Below are positions 38,980 to 46,725 of a stretch of DNA of 64,000 nucleotides, piece by piece (position 1 is the stretch's first letter; each line of letters opens with the position of its first letter). The DNA comes from Marivibrio halodurans. GTDB lineage: Bacteria; Pseudomonadota; Alphaproteobacteria; UBA8366; Aestuariispiraceae. Under the pieces are notes generated by a model. It was not told where the DNA came from. It saw only the letters and a list, made by a program, of their open reading frames with translations, and ran no database searches. Both the position numbers and the translations under genes were made by a program. Location of the stretch: positions 124,001-188,000 of the forward strand of contig NZ_JAGMWN010000001.1 in the NCBI RefSeq assembly GCF_017963645.1, given 5' to 3'.

Positions 38980-39020
38980 ATGGTCGACCATTTCCACATG
39001 TGGGCTTGATTGGGCTTGAT
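38980..39020. repeat. 12-bp palindrome and tandem decamer between the Crp/Fnr gene and the DUF502 gene
   Basis: ATGGTCGACCAT (38980-38991) is a perfect palindrome, and TGGGCTTGAT occurs twice in tandem at 39001-39020. They sit in the 300-bp divergent region 38879-39178, where no gene is seen, and could be regulator sites for either direction. Confidence 0.4.
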
Positions 39021-39178
39021 CACGGCCTGGTCGCGGGCTTTCCCCCGATACAACGCTTCCCCAGAGGCCCCGTGTTCCCTATATATCAGTCGGGGTTTTC
39101 GCGGGTGCAGCAATCGCGGCGGTTCTATCCGGGGTATATGGATATCTTGGTCCCGGGACCGGCCGGCGGGAGGAATGA

Positions 39179-39976
39179 GTGACCAAGGACAAGGGCGAAA
39201 AATCAGCACATGGCGTTGGGTTTCTCGCCCGGTTGCGGGCGTATTTCCTGGCCGGTGTGCTGGTCACGGCACCGATCGGTATCACCGCCGCGCTCGCTTG
39301 GTGGGTGGTCGAGTTCATCGACAGTCAGGTCGTGCCGCTGATTCCGGATCGTTACAATCCGGATACCTATTTCCGGGATTATCTGGGGGTCAGCTTCGGC
39401 CTGCCCGGGCTGGGGCTGGTCGTGCTGGTCGTCGTGATCTCGCTGATCGGGTTCCTGGCTGCGGGGCTGGTCGGGCGCTGGGTTTTCGGATTGGGAGAGA
39501 AGCTGCTGGACCGGATGCCGGTGATCCGCAGCCTCTACAAGCTGACCAAGCAGATCTTCGAGACGGTGCTTCGCAATCAGTCCGACGCCTTCCGGCAGGC
39601 GGTTCTGGTCGAATATCCGCGCCGCGGGCTCTGGGCGATCGCCTTCCTGACCGCCGGCACGAAGGGGGAGATTAGAGAGAAGCTGGCCCGCGACCACGTC
39701 AATGTCTTCCTGCCGACGACTCCGAATCCGACCTCCGGCTTTTTGCTGTTCGTGCCGAGCGATGAGTTGATCGTGCTCGATATGCCGGTGGAAGACGCGG
39801 TGAAGCTTGTCATTTCCGCCGGTATCGTGACGCCGGGATTGGCCGGCGCGGACGAGGCCGCCACGCGCGAGCCGAGGGCGACGACGGAGAAGGCGCCCCG
39901 GACAGGTTCGAAACTCCGAACGCGGGGTGAGATGGAGGCGGAAATCGCCCGTTCAAAGCCGCATGAGGAGGTGTGA
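39179..39976 (+). CDS. DUF502 membrane protein
   Basis: A 265-residue protein with two N-terminal membrane helices (AYFLAGVLVTAPIGITAALAW and LVVLVVVISLIGFLAAGLVG), then the family signatures IPVIRSLY-type RMPVIRSLYKLTKQIFETVL, LVEYPRRGLWAIAFLT, FLPTTPNPTSGFLLFV and MPVEDAVKLVISAGIV. The tail is charged. DUF502 proteins are widespread in bacteria and chloroplast-bearing plants; function in bacteria is not established. GTG start with GGAGG five bases upstream. It converges on the NGG synthetase gene across an AT-rich 65-bp spacer. Confidence 0.9.
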   Translation: MTKDKGEKSAHGVGFLARLRAYFLAGVLVTAPIGITAALAWWVVEFIDSQVVPLIPDRYNPDTYFRDYLGVSFGLPGLGLVVLVVVISLIGFLAAGLVGRWVFGLGEKLLDRMPVIRSLYKLTKQIFETVLRNQSDAFRQAVLVEYPRRGLWAIAFLTAGTKGEIREKLARDHVNVFLPTTPNPTSGFLLFVPSDELIVLDMPVEDAVKLVISAGIVTPGLAGADEAATREPRATTEKAPRTGSKLRTRGEMEAEIARSKPHEEV

Positions 39977-40041
39977 CCGCATATTTTCCAGCATGATTAA
40001 GAACATAAAGTTTTCCATATAATATATTGAAATATGATGGA

Positions 40042-41787
40042 TTACCTTCCACCGCGACGCGTTGTTTGTGGGAACAGCATATCGACGAAGCGCGCGGCGG
40101 CCGGTTGCGGTTGGTGATGCGCCAGGCTCGGTCTGGGATCGGCGCCGATCAGCGCGAAGTCGGGCTCCGTCGGATTGTCGACCATGAAATCGATACCCAC
40201 GACCGGCGCTCCCAGCATGCGCGAGGCGGTGGTTGCCGCATCCACCAACTGATGGTGCATCATCGCGGTCACGTCGTGGATTGTTCCACCGAAACGCAGG
40301 TTGGGCGTTCGGCGGACCCGCAGGATTTCGCCGTCTCCCGGCACGCCGTCGAGGCTGTAGCCGGCGGCTAGGATGCAGCCCCGCGTCTCCTCGTCCCAGG
40401 GGATGCGACTTTCCCCGCCGGTGGCGGCGGCGCGGCGGCGGCTCTGGACCTCCACCAGTTGGCGCACGCTGGCCCGGCCGTTGCCGACGATCTCCGCCGG
40501 GCGTCGCAGGGCGCCGGCGATCACCCGGTTCTCGATCACCAGCACGCGCAGATGGTCGCCCGGCAGCATCTCCTCCAGCAGGACACGGGGGGATTGCGCG
40601 CCGATCTCCGCCACCGCGTGCTCCAACGCGTCGAGATTGGCGATATCGACCATCACCGGCGCATGGGAGGATCGACGCGCCGGCTTGGCGATGATCCTGC
40701 CGTTGCGTTCCAGGAAGGCGCGCTCCTCGTCGGGATCGCCGGCCTCGATCTGCTCGGGCACCGGCAGGCCGGCGCGGATGAAGAGGCGTCGGGAGAGTTG
40801 CCGATCCTCGCAGCGCCGCTCCGCCAGCGCGCTGGTGAAATCGCTCAAGGATTCGTCGCAGCAGATCGCCCGCCCGCCGAACGTCAATTGGAACAGGCCG
40901 CTCTCGCTGTCCTCGATCTCGACCGCGATGCCGCGCCGGCGGGCCTCGCGGATGATGACCTCGGCATCCTGTTTCAGGCGGTCGCGGGGCTCCGGCGCGG
41001 TATAGAGCGGTTCGTTGAAGGAATTCCGGCATTTGACGGAGAAAAGAGGAATCCGTTCGAAACCGAGCTTTTCATAAAGCGCGATGGCCGGCTCGTTGTC
41101 GTGCATGACGGAGAGGTCGAGGAACCGACGCTCGCGCGCCTGGAAATGTTCCGCCAGCGCGCGGATCAGTGCTTCCCCCACGCCCGGAAGCTGGCCGTGC
41201 GGATCGACGGCCAGGCTCCACAGGCTCGCCCCGTGCTCCGGTTCGTTGAAGCAGAGCAGATGGTCGAGGCCGGTTACCGTGCCGAGCGCGGCGCCGGTCG
41301 TCCGATCCTCCGCGACGAGATGGACGATGCGGTCGCTCTCCAGATTGGCCATGAAGCGCTCGATCGGTGCCTGAACCATGCCGCAGGCGGAATAGAGCCG
41401 GTTGATCTCCTGGGCATCACGCTTGGAGCGCATCGGGCGGACCGTGAAACCGTGCTGGACCTCGCCGCCGGGCCGATATGCCGAAAGGTCGAGGCGGTAG
41501 GTGTGGGACGGGTCGAGGAACAGCGATTCCGGTGCCGCCGCGAGCACCAGATGAGGGTCGCGAACATAGATCGCGATATCGCGCTCGCCGTCGCGTTCGG
41601 CCAGCAGGGTCTCGGCGATCCGCTCCGCCGATTCGAAGCTGTGGGAGAATAGCACGCGGCCCCAGCCGAGCGAGACCACGGCCTCCTCGTCGGGACCGTC
41701 ATCGGGGGCGCCACCGCCTTGCGGGGAGGGCGCGCGGTCTTCCGTCGTCGCGACGGTGGGCCGCGTTGGGTGGGTCGTGCCGGTCAT
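40042..41787 (-). CDS. ngg: N-acetylglutaminylglutamine synthetase (GNAT plus ATP-grasp)
   Basis: Part of the pathway for the osmoprotectant dipeptide N-acetylglutaminylglutamine amide. The protein (581 residues from 41787) has a GNAT acetyltransferase domain (about 95-245: SLAVDPHGQLPGVGEALIRA, FLDLSVMHDNEPAIALYEKL). An ATP-grasp ligase domain follows (about 300-575: GRIIAKPARRSSHAPVMVDI, VLLEEMLPGDHLRVLVI, GAPVVGIDFMVDNPTEPDF). This two-domain layout is diagnostic. The usual partner, the AsnO-like amidotransferase, and the osmoprotectant peptidase are not beside it. The start could be 41865; 41787 is chosen because it gives the usual length. Confidence 0.88.
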   Translation of the reverse strand: MTGTTHPTRPTVATTEDRAPSPQGGGAPDDGPDEEAVVSLGWGRVLFSHSFESAERIAETLLAERDGERDIAIYVRDPHLVLAAAPESLFLDPSHTYRLDLSAYRPGGEVQHGFTVRPMRSKRDAQEINRLYSACGMVQAPIERFMANLESDRIVHLVAEDRTTGAALGTVTGLDHLLCFNEPEHGASLWSLAVDPHGQLPGVGEALIRALAEHFQARERRFLDLSVMHDNEPAIALYEKLGFERIPLFSVKCRNSFNEPLYTAPEPRDRLKQDAEVIIREARRRGIAVEIEDSESGLFQLTFGGRAICCDESLSDFTSALAERRCEDRQLSRRLFIRAGLPVPEQIEAGDPDEERAFLERNGRIIAKPARRSSHAPVMVDIANLDALEHAVAEIGAQSPRVLLEEMLPGDHLRVLVIENRVIAGALRRPAEIVGNGRASVRQLVEVQSRRRAAATGGESRIPWDEETRGCILAAGYSLDGVPGDGEILRVRRTPNLRFGGTIHDVTAMMHHQLVDAATTASRMLGAPVVGIDFMVDNPTEPDFALIGADPRPSLAHHQPQPAAARFVDMLFPQTTRRGGR

Positions 41788-41939
41788 ATCCTGTTCGATG
41801 TGTCCTCGATCTTCCGGGGTTGGGGACGCTCCTGTCCGCCCGGGTCGTTCGGGGCCCTTGATCATGCCCTATCGGGATCGGCGATGGCAAATCGACCCGC
41901 CCCAACGCCACCAGCCCATTGGCTCCACCCATTGACAGG

Positions 41940-41981
41940 GACGAAACCGGAGAGACGAAACCGGAGAGACGAAACCGGAGA
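41940..41981 (+). repeat. Three tandem copies of a 14-bp unit downstream of mnmC
   Basis: GACGAAACCGGAGA is repeated perfectly three times at 41940-41953, 41954-41967 and 41968-41981, 12 bp beyond the mnmC stop. Such short tandem arrays can change copy number by slippage. Confidence 0.9.
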
Positions 41982-41992
41982 CCGGGGAGGGG

Positions 41993-44050
41993 CTATTCCC
42001 GGGCCATCGCCCGGATCAGGAAACGGCCGGGGTGAAGCGCGGCCATATCCTCCGCCGTCAACGGCGAGACGCCGCCGGTCAGTTCGGCCGCCAGCATGTC
42101 CGCCAGCAGCGGGGCCAGTTGGTACCCGCGTGCGCCCAGCATCGCAACCGTGAAGAGCCCGGGACGATCCCAAGCCGTGATCTTTGTTTCGTCGCCATCG
42201 GGCGGGCTGTCGCGCCGAACCCCGCGTGCCCCCCGCGCCAATCCGCGGAGCGATCGGCGATAGGCCCTGTCGTCCGGCACCGGCCCCGCCATCGGCAGAT
42301 GGTCGGGTGTGGTGGCGCGCACGCCGGTCCAGCTCTCCGGGACCGCGCCGGAGAACGCGTCGGCGATTCGCGCGGCGGTGTCCGGACGGCTCATCGCGAT
42401 GCGGTCGAGGCACATGCGCAGGCTCTCGTCATGCAGGCCGGATTCGGCCGCCAAGGCATCGTCCGGCGTGGCACCAGGGCGCGCGCTCGCCCCCAGGACG
42501 GCGCGCTCGCCATATTGCGCACCGAGCGGTTGGGTCAGGAATCCGACGCGATTGACCGCATGGGCGAGGTCCGAGCCGGGGACGAGGAACAGCCGGCCAC
42601 CGGCATGGCGCGCGACGCCGCGAATATCGCTCTCCGGCAGCAGGTCGAGGCTCCAGGGGCCGGCGGCCAGGATCGCGACCGGCGCCGAGGTGACCGCTTC
42701 CCCGTCGGCGTCGAGTGCTCGCCACAGGCCGTTGTGCCGGTCCAGCCGCGTGACGGTAGCGGCGATCGTGGCGCCGCCGAGGGCGGCGGTTCGCGTATCC
42801 AGCCAATCGTGCAAGACCGCCGGGTCGATGACGCCCGCGCGTGGGTGGTGCAGGTCCTTCCCGTCGTGGGTCAGCAGGCTCTCCGGCCAGTCGAGAGCGT
42901 CGACGAGCGCCGCGTGGCGCCCCCGCCAATCGGTCTTGCCGGCCCGTGCCGGTTCGCTCACGCCGCGCGCGAGCCACAGGCCGGGCTTTTCCGCCGCGAT
43001 GGTCTCGTAACGCCGCAGCGCATCGAGGTAGGCGAGGGCCGAGAGCCGCGCATAGGCATCGCCGCCGCGCACCAGCTTCGGCGCAAGCAGTATCGCGGGC
43101 GGGTGCGGGACCGCCCCGCCGTCCGGTGTCCGCGGGGCGATTCGGGTGACGGCCATGCCGTATTCCGCCAGGGCATGCGCGCAGCACCGCGCCGCGATCC
43201 CATCGCCGACGACCAGCATGGCCGTTCCGCCGGGCCGGGCCGTCGGACGCTGGTGCCAGGGCGCGCGGCGCGGCGCGGGGGCCGGGGTTCCGGGACGCGA
43301 AGGGGCGGTGCCGTCCCCCTCGGGAAACCGCGCCATGAGGCAATGGCGCTTTCGCCCGAATCCCGGGCGGCGCGTGACCTGCGCGCCTGCCTGTTGGAGC
43401 GCGCGGCGCACCGCGCCGGCGGCCGTGAAGCTGGCCAGCCGCGCGCCGGGGGCGCAAAGCCGCGTTACCTGACCGATCACCGTCTCGGTCCACATATCCG
43501 GATTGGCGGCGGGCGCGAACCCGTCGAGGAACCAAGCATCGGCCGCCGCCTCCATGCGGGAAAGACCGGCCGCCGCCTCGTCCAGCATCAGCGTCAGGCG
43601 AACGCCGGCCTCCGGAAACGCGATCCGATGCGGACCGCGATAGGGGGGCGGCCATTGGGCGCGCAGTTCGGCGGCGTCCGTCGCCAGATCTTCCGGCAAG
43701 AGCCGGTGCGCACGGGCCAGATCCGGGCCGTCGAGCGGATAGCCCTCGACCGACAGGATATCCAGCAGCGCCCCGGCCGGCCGCCGGTTACGCGTCTTCC
43801 GCCAGGCGTCGATCAACAGCAGGACGCTCAAGCCGGTGCCGAATCCGGTCTCGCCGACCGTGAAGCGCTCACGTCCCGTCCAGGCCTCCGGCAGGCCGCA
43901 TCCTTCGAGGAAGACGTGCCGCCGCTCCCCCACCGGGTCCGCGCCGTCGAAATAGGCATCGCCGAACCCCTCGGCGCGGGGAATACCGTTGTCGTCCCAT
44001 GTCAGGCCAGGGTGCGGCACGCGCGGGTCGGTGGGCGCGGATCGGCTCAT
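41993..44050 (-). CDS. mnmC: Bifunctional tRNA mnm5s2U34 biosynthesis protein MnmC
   Basis: Finishes the wobble-uridine modification mnm5s2U34 in several tRNAs. The 685-residue protein has an N-terminal methyltransferase domain MnmD (about residues 1-240; FTVGETGFGTGLSVLLLIDA, WFLDGFAPAANPDMWTETV). A C-terminal FAD-dependent oxidoreductase domain follows (about 265-660; MLVVGDGIAARCCAHALAEYG for FAD binding). The dinucleotide motif reads GDGIAA where most have GxGIAG. The two domains are fused as in E. coli. Position between the NGG synthetase and nnr genes suggests no functional link. The gene is bordered on both sides by short triple tandem repeats. Confidence 0.95.
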   Translation of the reverse strand: MSRSAPTDPRVPHPGLTWDDNGIPRAEGFGDAYFDGADPVGERRHVFLEGCGLPEAWTGRERFTVGETGFGTGLSVLLLIDAWRKTRNRRPAGALLDILSVEGYPLDGPDLARAHRLLPEDLATDAAELRAQWPPPYRGPHRIAFPEAGVRLTLMLDEAAAGLSRMEAAADAWFLDGFAPAANPDMWTETVIGQVTRLCAPGARLASFTAAGAVRRALQQAGAQVTRRPGFGRKRHCLMARFPEGDGTAPSRPGTPAPAPRRAPWHQRPTARPGGTAMLVVGDGIAARCCAHALAEYGMAVTRIAPRTPDGGAVPHPPAILLAPKLVRGGDAYARLSALAYLDALRRYETIAAEKPGLWLARGVSEPARAGKTDWRGRHAALVDALDWPESLLTHDGKDLHHPRAGVIDPAVLHDWLDTRTAALGGATIAATVTRLDRHNGLWRALDADGEAVTSAPVAILAAGPWSLDLLPESDIRGVARHAGGRLFLVPGSDLAHAVNRVGFLTQPLGAQYGERAVLGASARPGATPDDALAAESGLHDESLRMCLDRIAMSRPDTAARIADAFSGAVPESWTGVRATTPDHLPMAGPVPDDRAYRRSLRGLARGARGVRRDSPPDGDETKITAWDRPGLFTVAMLGARGYQLAPLLADMLAAELTGGVSPLTAEDMAALHPGRFLIRAMARE

Positions 44051-44097
44051 GGGGTGGGTTGTAGGACGGGAGGCGCCGATTTGGAACCGCCCGGTTG

Positions 44098-44136
44098 GAG
44101 CTAGCGGCTGGAGCTAGCGGCTGGAGCTAGCGGCTG
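44098..44136 (+). repeat. Three tandem copies of a 13-bp unit upstream of mnmC
   Basis: GAGCTAGCGGCTG is repeated perfectly three times at 44098-44110, 44111-44123 and 44124-44136. The array lies 48 bp upstream of the mnmC ATG, between it and the minus-strand terminator, so it is within the mnmC promoter or leader. The unit differs from the array beyond the gene's other end. Confidence 0.9.
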
Positions 44137-44181
44137 GAGCCACCTAGGGCGCCGTGTTCGTCATCGGGGCCGGGCACGTGC

Positions 44182-44245
44182 AAAAAAAAAGCGACGAAGC
44201 ACGCCCAGCCTACACTTAATCTCATCGGCTGGGTGCGCTCGTCGC
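44182..44245 (-). terminator. Strong intrinsic terminator on the minus strand, upstream of mnmC
   Basis: On the minus strand a stem of about 20 bp ends directly in nine T residues (A run at 44182-44190 on the plus strand). It is formed by GCGACGA and CCAGCC blocks with a short internal mismatch, and the arms lie at 44191-44210 and 44227-44245. A second hairpin, GCCCGT-TCT-ACGGGC, lies just before it at 44251-44265. The terminator points towards mnmC but ends before it, so it closes a separate short transcript or acts as a leader stop. Confidence 0.8.
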
Positions 44246-44358
44246 CAGTAGCCCGTAGAACGGGCGGTTGGTCGATGGGAAGACGGTAATGCCCGGTCTT
44301 TACATCGCAGTGACAGTGATATGGCACGCAAGTGACCATGTCCGGCGGTGTTTTGGAG
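44182..44358 (-). ncRNA. Candidate small RNA ending at the strong terminator
   Basis: No gene is found in 44051-44507, but the minus strand has a well-formed terminator at 44182-44245, a preceding hairpin at 44251-44265, and a TATAGT hexamer (44366-44371) that could serve as a -10. A transcript from there would be about 180 nt and rich in structure. The -35 element is poor, and no known RNA family is recognised, so this is an inference from structure alone. Confidence 0.3.
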
Positions 44359-44507
44359 TCTTGTAACTATATTTCTTCTGCTTGATGGAATAGGCAATTC
44401 GGCTTATATCGAAAGATGGCTTGCTTTGGGGCCGGTCGGGCCGGCCCCGCTCGGCGGACAGGTCGCGGCGGCCTGGATATCACGCTGGCCGGGATGAGGT
44501 CTGGACC

Positions 44508-44855
44508 ATGTCGTTGTTCGGCGGATTGTTCGGCGCGCGTCGTGGCGCGGAGGAGCGGGAGCACGATCGCGCGCCCGGTCACGGCGTGCGGGTGCGGATC
44601 GACCGGAACACCTATCAGGTGGAGGATTTGTCGGCCGTCGGCTTCCGCATCAATCCCTATGACGGGGATTTGATCGCGCGGCAGCAGTTCACCTTTCGCT
44701 TCCAGCTCGTTCTGAACGGGGAATCACATGATTTCCCCTGCCAGGGATATGTGGTGCGAATCGACGAGAATGGCCTCGCGGCAAAGTATCAGCGCCCGCA
44801 GCCCTATTACCAGCACGTCCTGGTCGAGTTTCTGCGCGCCACCGCCCGCGCCTGA
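44508..44855 (+). CDS. PilZ-domain protein
   Basis: A 115-residue protein. After a short N-terminal segment, REHDR (residues 17-21) matches the RxxxR motif and DLSAVG (residues 40-45) matches DxSxxG, the two motifs by which PilZ domains hold cyclic-di-GMP. Beta strands follow (FRFQLVLNGESHDFPCQGYV and RIDENGLAAKY). With both motifs intact it probably binds c-di-GMP. Partner unknown; no flagellar, cellulose or pilus gene is near. The ATG at 44508 is used; an upstream in-frame stretch is not protein-like. Confidence 0.8.
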   Translation: MSLFGGLFGARRGAEEREHDRAPGHGVRVRIDRNTYQVEDLSAVGFRINPYDGDLIARQQFTFRFQLVLNGESHDFPCQGYVVRIDENGLAAKYQRPQPYYQHVLVEFLRATARA

Positions 44856-44954
44856 CCCGATCTCGCCGCGCCGCGAAGCGCGCCCTTGGAAGGCCCTCCA
44901 TGGCCTGCGATGATCCTGCATGGTCCGACCCGATCCACCTTGGATATATTCCCC

Positions 44955-46508
44955 ATGGAAGACTCTCTCCGGCACGATATCGCCCATGATCATGCCTTGC
45001 TGACGACGGCGGAAATGTATGCGGCCGACCGCGCGGCGGTCGCGGGCGGCCGGGCCGGGATCGATCTGATGGAGGCGGCGGGCGCGGCGGTTGCCGAGAC
45101 GGTGCTGGAGCGTTTCGAGCCTGGCGCGGTCGCCGTCCTCTGCGGTCCTGGAAATAACGGCGGCGACGGGTTCGTAGCCGCGCGCCGGCTGGTCGAGGCG
45201 GGGTGGACCGTCCGTCTGGGGCTGCTGGGCGAGCGGGCGAAGCTCTCCGGCGACGCGGCGGTGGCGGCCGCGCGCTGGACCGGTGCCGTCGAGCCGCTCT
45301 CGCCCGCGCTCCTGGACGGGGCGGGAATCGTGATCGACGCGCTGTTCGGCGCCGGGCTCGATCGCCCGCCGGAGGGCGCGGCGGCGGAGACCCTTCGCGC
45401 CATAGGGGATCGGGCGATCCTGGCCGTCGACATGCCGAGCGGCATCGCCGGCGACAGTGGGGCCGACCTCTCCGCCCGGGCCGACCCATCCCATCCAGCC
45501 CCCCGGGCGGATGTTACGGTCACCTTCTTCCGCGCCAAGCCGGGACATTTCCTACTGCCAGGGCGGATAGCGCGGGGCGATCTGGTGGTGCGTGATATCG
45601 GTATTTCCGCGCGCGTGCTGGACACGATCGGGCCGCGCATCGCGTTGAACGATCCGGCATCGTGGCGCGCGCTCTTTCCCCTGCCGACGCCGGAGCAGCA
45701 TAAGTACGGGCGCGGCCATCTGCTCGTCGCCGGCGGTCCGGAAATGCTGGGTGCCAGCCGGCTCGCCGCCCGCGCGGCGCAGCGCGTCGGGGCCGGCATG
45801 GTGACATTGGCCGCGCCGCATCAGGCGGCCCCGCTCTACCGTGTCTCGCTCGACAGCGCGGTCGTGCGGGCCTACCGCGATACCAAGACCTTCGTCGACA
45901 TGGTCGATGAGCGTCGGGTTTCCGCCGCGTTGATTGGCCCCGGCCTGGGGGAGGGGACGCTGGCCGCGCGCGAGAAGGCGCTGGCCATCCTGCGCACGGG
46001 CAAGCCGTCGGTGCTGGATGCCGACGCCTTGAGTCTCTTCGAAGGAGGGGCGGACCTGTTGTTCGGGGCCGTCACGGGGCCGGTGCTGCTGACCCCGCAT
46101 GAGGGGGAATTCCACCGTCTGTTCCCGGATCTCGCGGACGACCCGGCTCTCTCGAAGCTCGACCGCGCCCGCCAGGCTGCCGCGCGGGCCGGCGGGGTCC
46201 TGGTGCTGAAGGGCTTCGATAGCGTGATCGCCGCCCCCGACGGCCGCGCCGCGATCAACGCGAACGCGCCGCCGACGCTCGCCACCGCCGGCAGCGGGGA
46301 CGTGCTGGCCGGGCTCGCCGGCGGGCTGATGGCGCAGGGCATGCCGGCCTTCGAGGCGGGGTGCGCCGCGTGCTGGTTGCACGGCGCGGCGGCCACCGGC
46401 TTCGGGCCCGGGTTGGTGGCCGACGATTTGCCGGAAAGAATACCGGCGGCGCTGCGCCTGCTTGGCGGTTGGGACCATCGCGCGGCCGAGCAAGGGGGGT
46501 ACGAGTGA
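44955..46508 (+). CDS. nnr: Bifunctional NAD(P)HX epimerase and ADP-dependent dehydratase
   Basis: Repairs hydrated NADH and NADPH. The protein (517 residues from 44955) has an N-terminal YjeF_N epimerase domain (LLTTAEMYAADRAAV, CGPGNNGGDGFVAARRL, IVIDALFGAGLDRPPEG, VDMPSGIAGDSG). A C-terminal ribokinase-fold dehydratase domain follows from about residue 225 (KYGRGHLLVAGGPEMLGASR, VLLTPHEGEFHRLFPD, and ATAGSGDVLAGLAGGL with the catalytic Asp). TTG at 44886 and ATG at 44910 are also possible starts. In many relatives glnB and glnA follow; they do not here. Confidence 0.94.
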   Translation: MEDSLRHDIAHDHALLTTAEMYAADRAAVAGGRAGIDLMEAAGAAVAETVLERFEPGAVAVLCGPGNNGGDGFVAARRLVEAGWTVRLGLLGERAKLSGDAAVAAARWTGAVEPLSPALLDGAGIVIDALFGAGLDRPPEGAAAETLRAIGDRAILAVDMPSGIAGDSGADLSARADPSHPAPRADVTVTFFRAKPGHFLLPGRIARGDLVVRDIGISARVLDTIGPRIALNDPASWRALFPLPTPEQHKYGRGHLLVAGGPEMLGASRLAARAAQRVGAGMVTLAAPHQAAPLYRVSLDSAVVRAYRDTKTFVDMVDERRVSAALIGPGLGEGTLAAREKALAILRTGKPSVLDADALSLFEGGADLLFGAVTGPVLLTPHEGEFHRLFPDLADDPALSKLDRARQAAARAGGVLVLKGFDSVIAAPDGRAAINANAPPTLATAGSGDVLAGLAGGLMAQGMPAFEAGCAACWLHGAAATGFGPGLVADDLPERIPAALRLLGGWDHRAAEQGGYE

Positions 46509-46552
46509 CGATCAGAAGGCACGATCGAGAGTGGCGAGGAATTCATTATATA

Positions 46553-46573
46553 TAGAATTAAAGATAAATTCTA
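46553..46573. repeat. Perfect AT-rich inverted repeat after nnr
   Basis: TAGAATT-AAAGATA-AATTCTA is a perfect 7-7-7 inverted repeat in an unusually AT-rich stretch (about 46535-46620) of this GC-rich region. It could be an operator or a weak terminator for nnr. Confidence 0.55.
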
Positions 46574-46584
46574 TTCAATCCCAA

Positions 46585-46614
46585 TTGACACGACCTGTGG
46601 ATAACTCCGATTGT
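46585..46614 (+). promoter_or_regulatory. Candidate promoter with an internal perfect DnaA box
   Basis: TTGACA (46585-46590) and GATTGT (46609-46614) are 18 bp apart and can be read as a promoter for the small gene at 46726. The spacer holds TGTGGATAA (46596-46604), a perfect DnaA box (TTATCCACA on the minus strand). DnaA bound there would cover the promoter. No further boxes are seen nearby, so an origin is unlikely. Confidence 0.4.
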
Positions 46615-46725
46615 ATTTGACAGGGAGACGGAATCGGCCGGACTGCTCCGCCAGTTCGGCATGCCGAAGACCGCCTTTCTCGATGCGATGACGATAGATG
46701 GGGCGATGGGTCGGGGAGATCGGGG

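Noticed and set aside
39001-39020. FNR-type site (TTGAT-N4-ATCAA) near the Crp/Fnr gene
   Set aside because: The TTGAT motifs are direct repeats with wrong spacing and no ATCAA half at the required place.
41940-44136. CRISPR array suggested by short repeats around mnmC
   Set aside because: Units are 13-14 bp, directly tandem, three copies each and without spacers.
44051-44507. Protein-coding gene in the mnmC-PilZ gap
   Set aside because: Open frames here are short, cross the terminator hairpin and tandem repeats, and have no ribosome site or motif.
46585-46614. Chromosomal replication origin
   Set aside because: Only one exact DnaA box, no cluster of boxes, and no dnaA, dnaN, hemE or parAB genes nearby.
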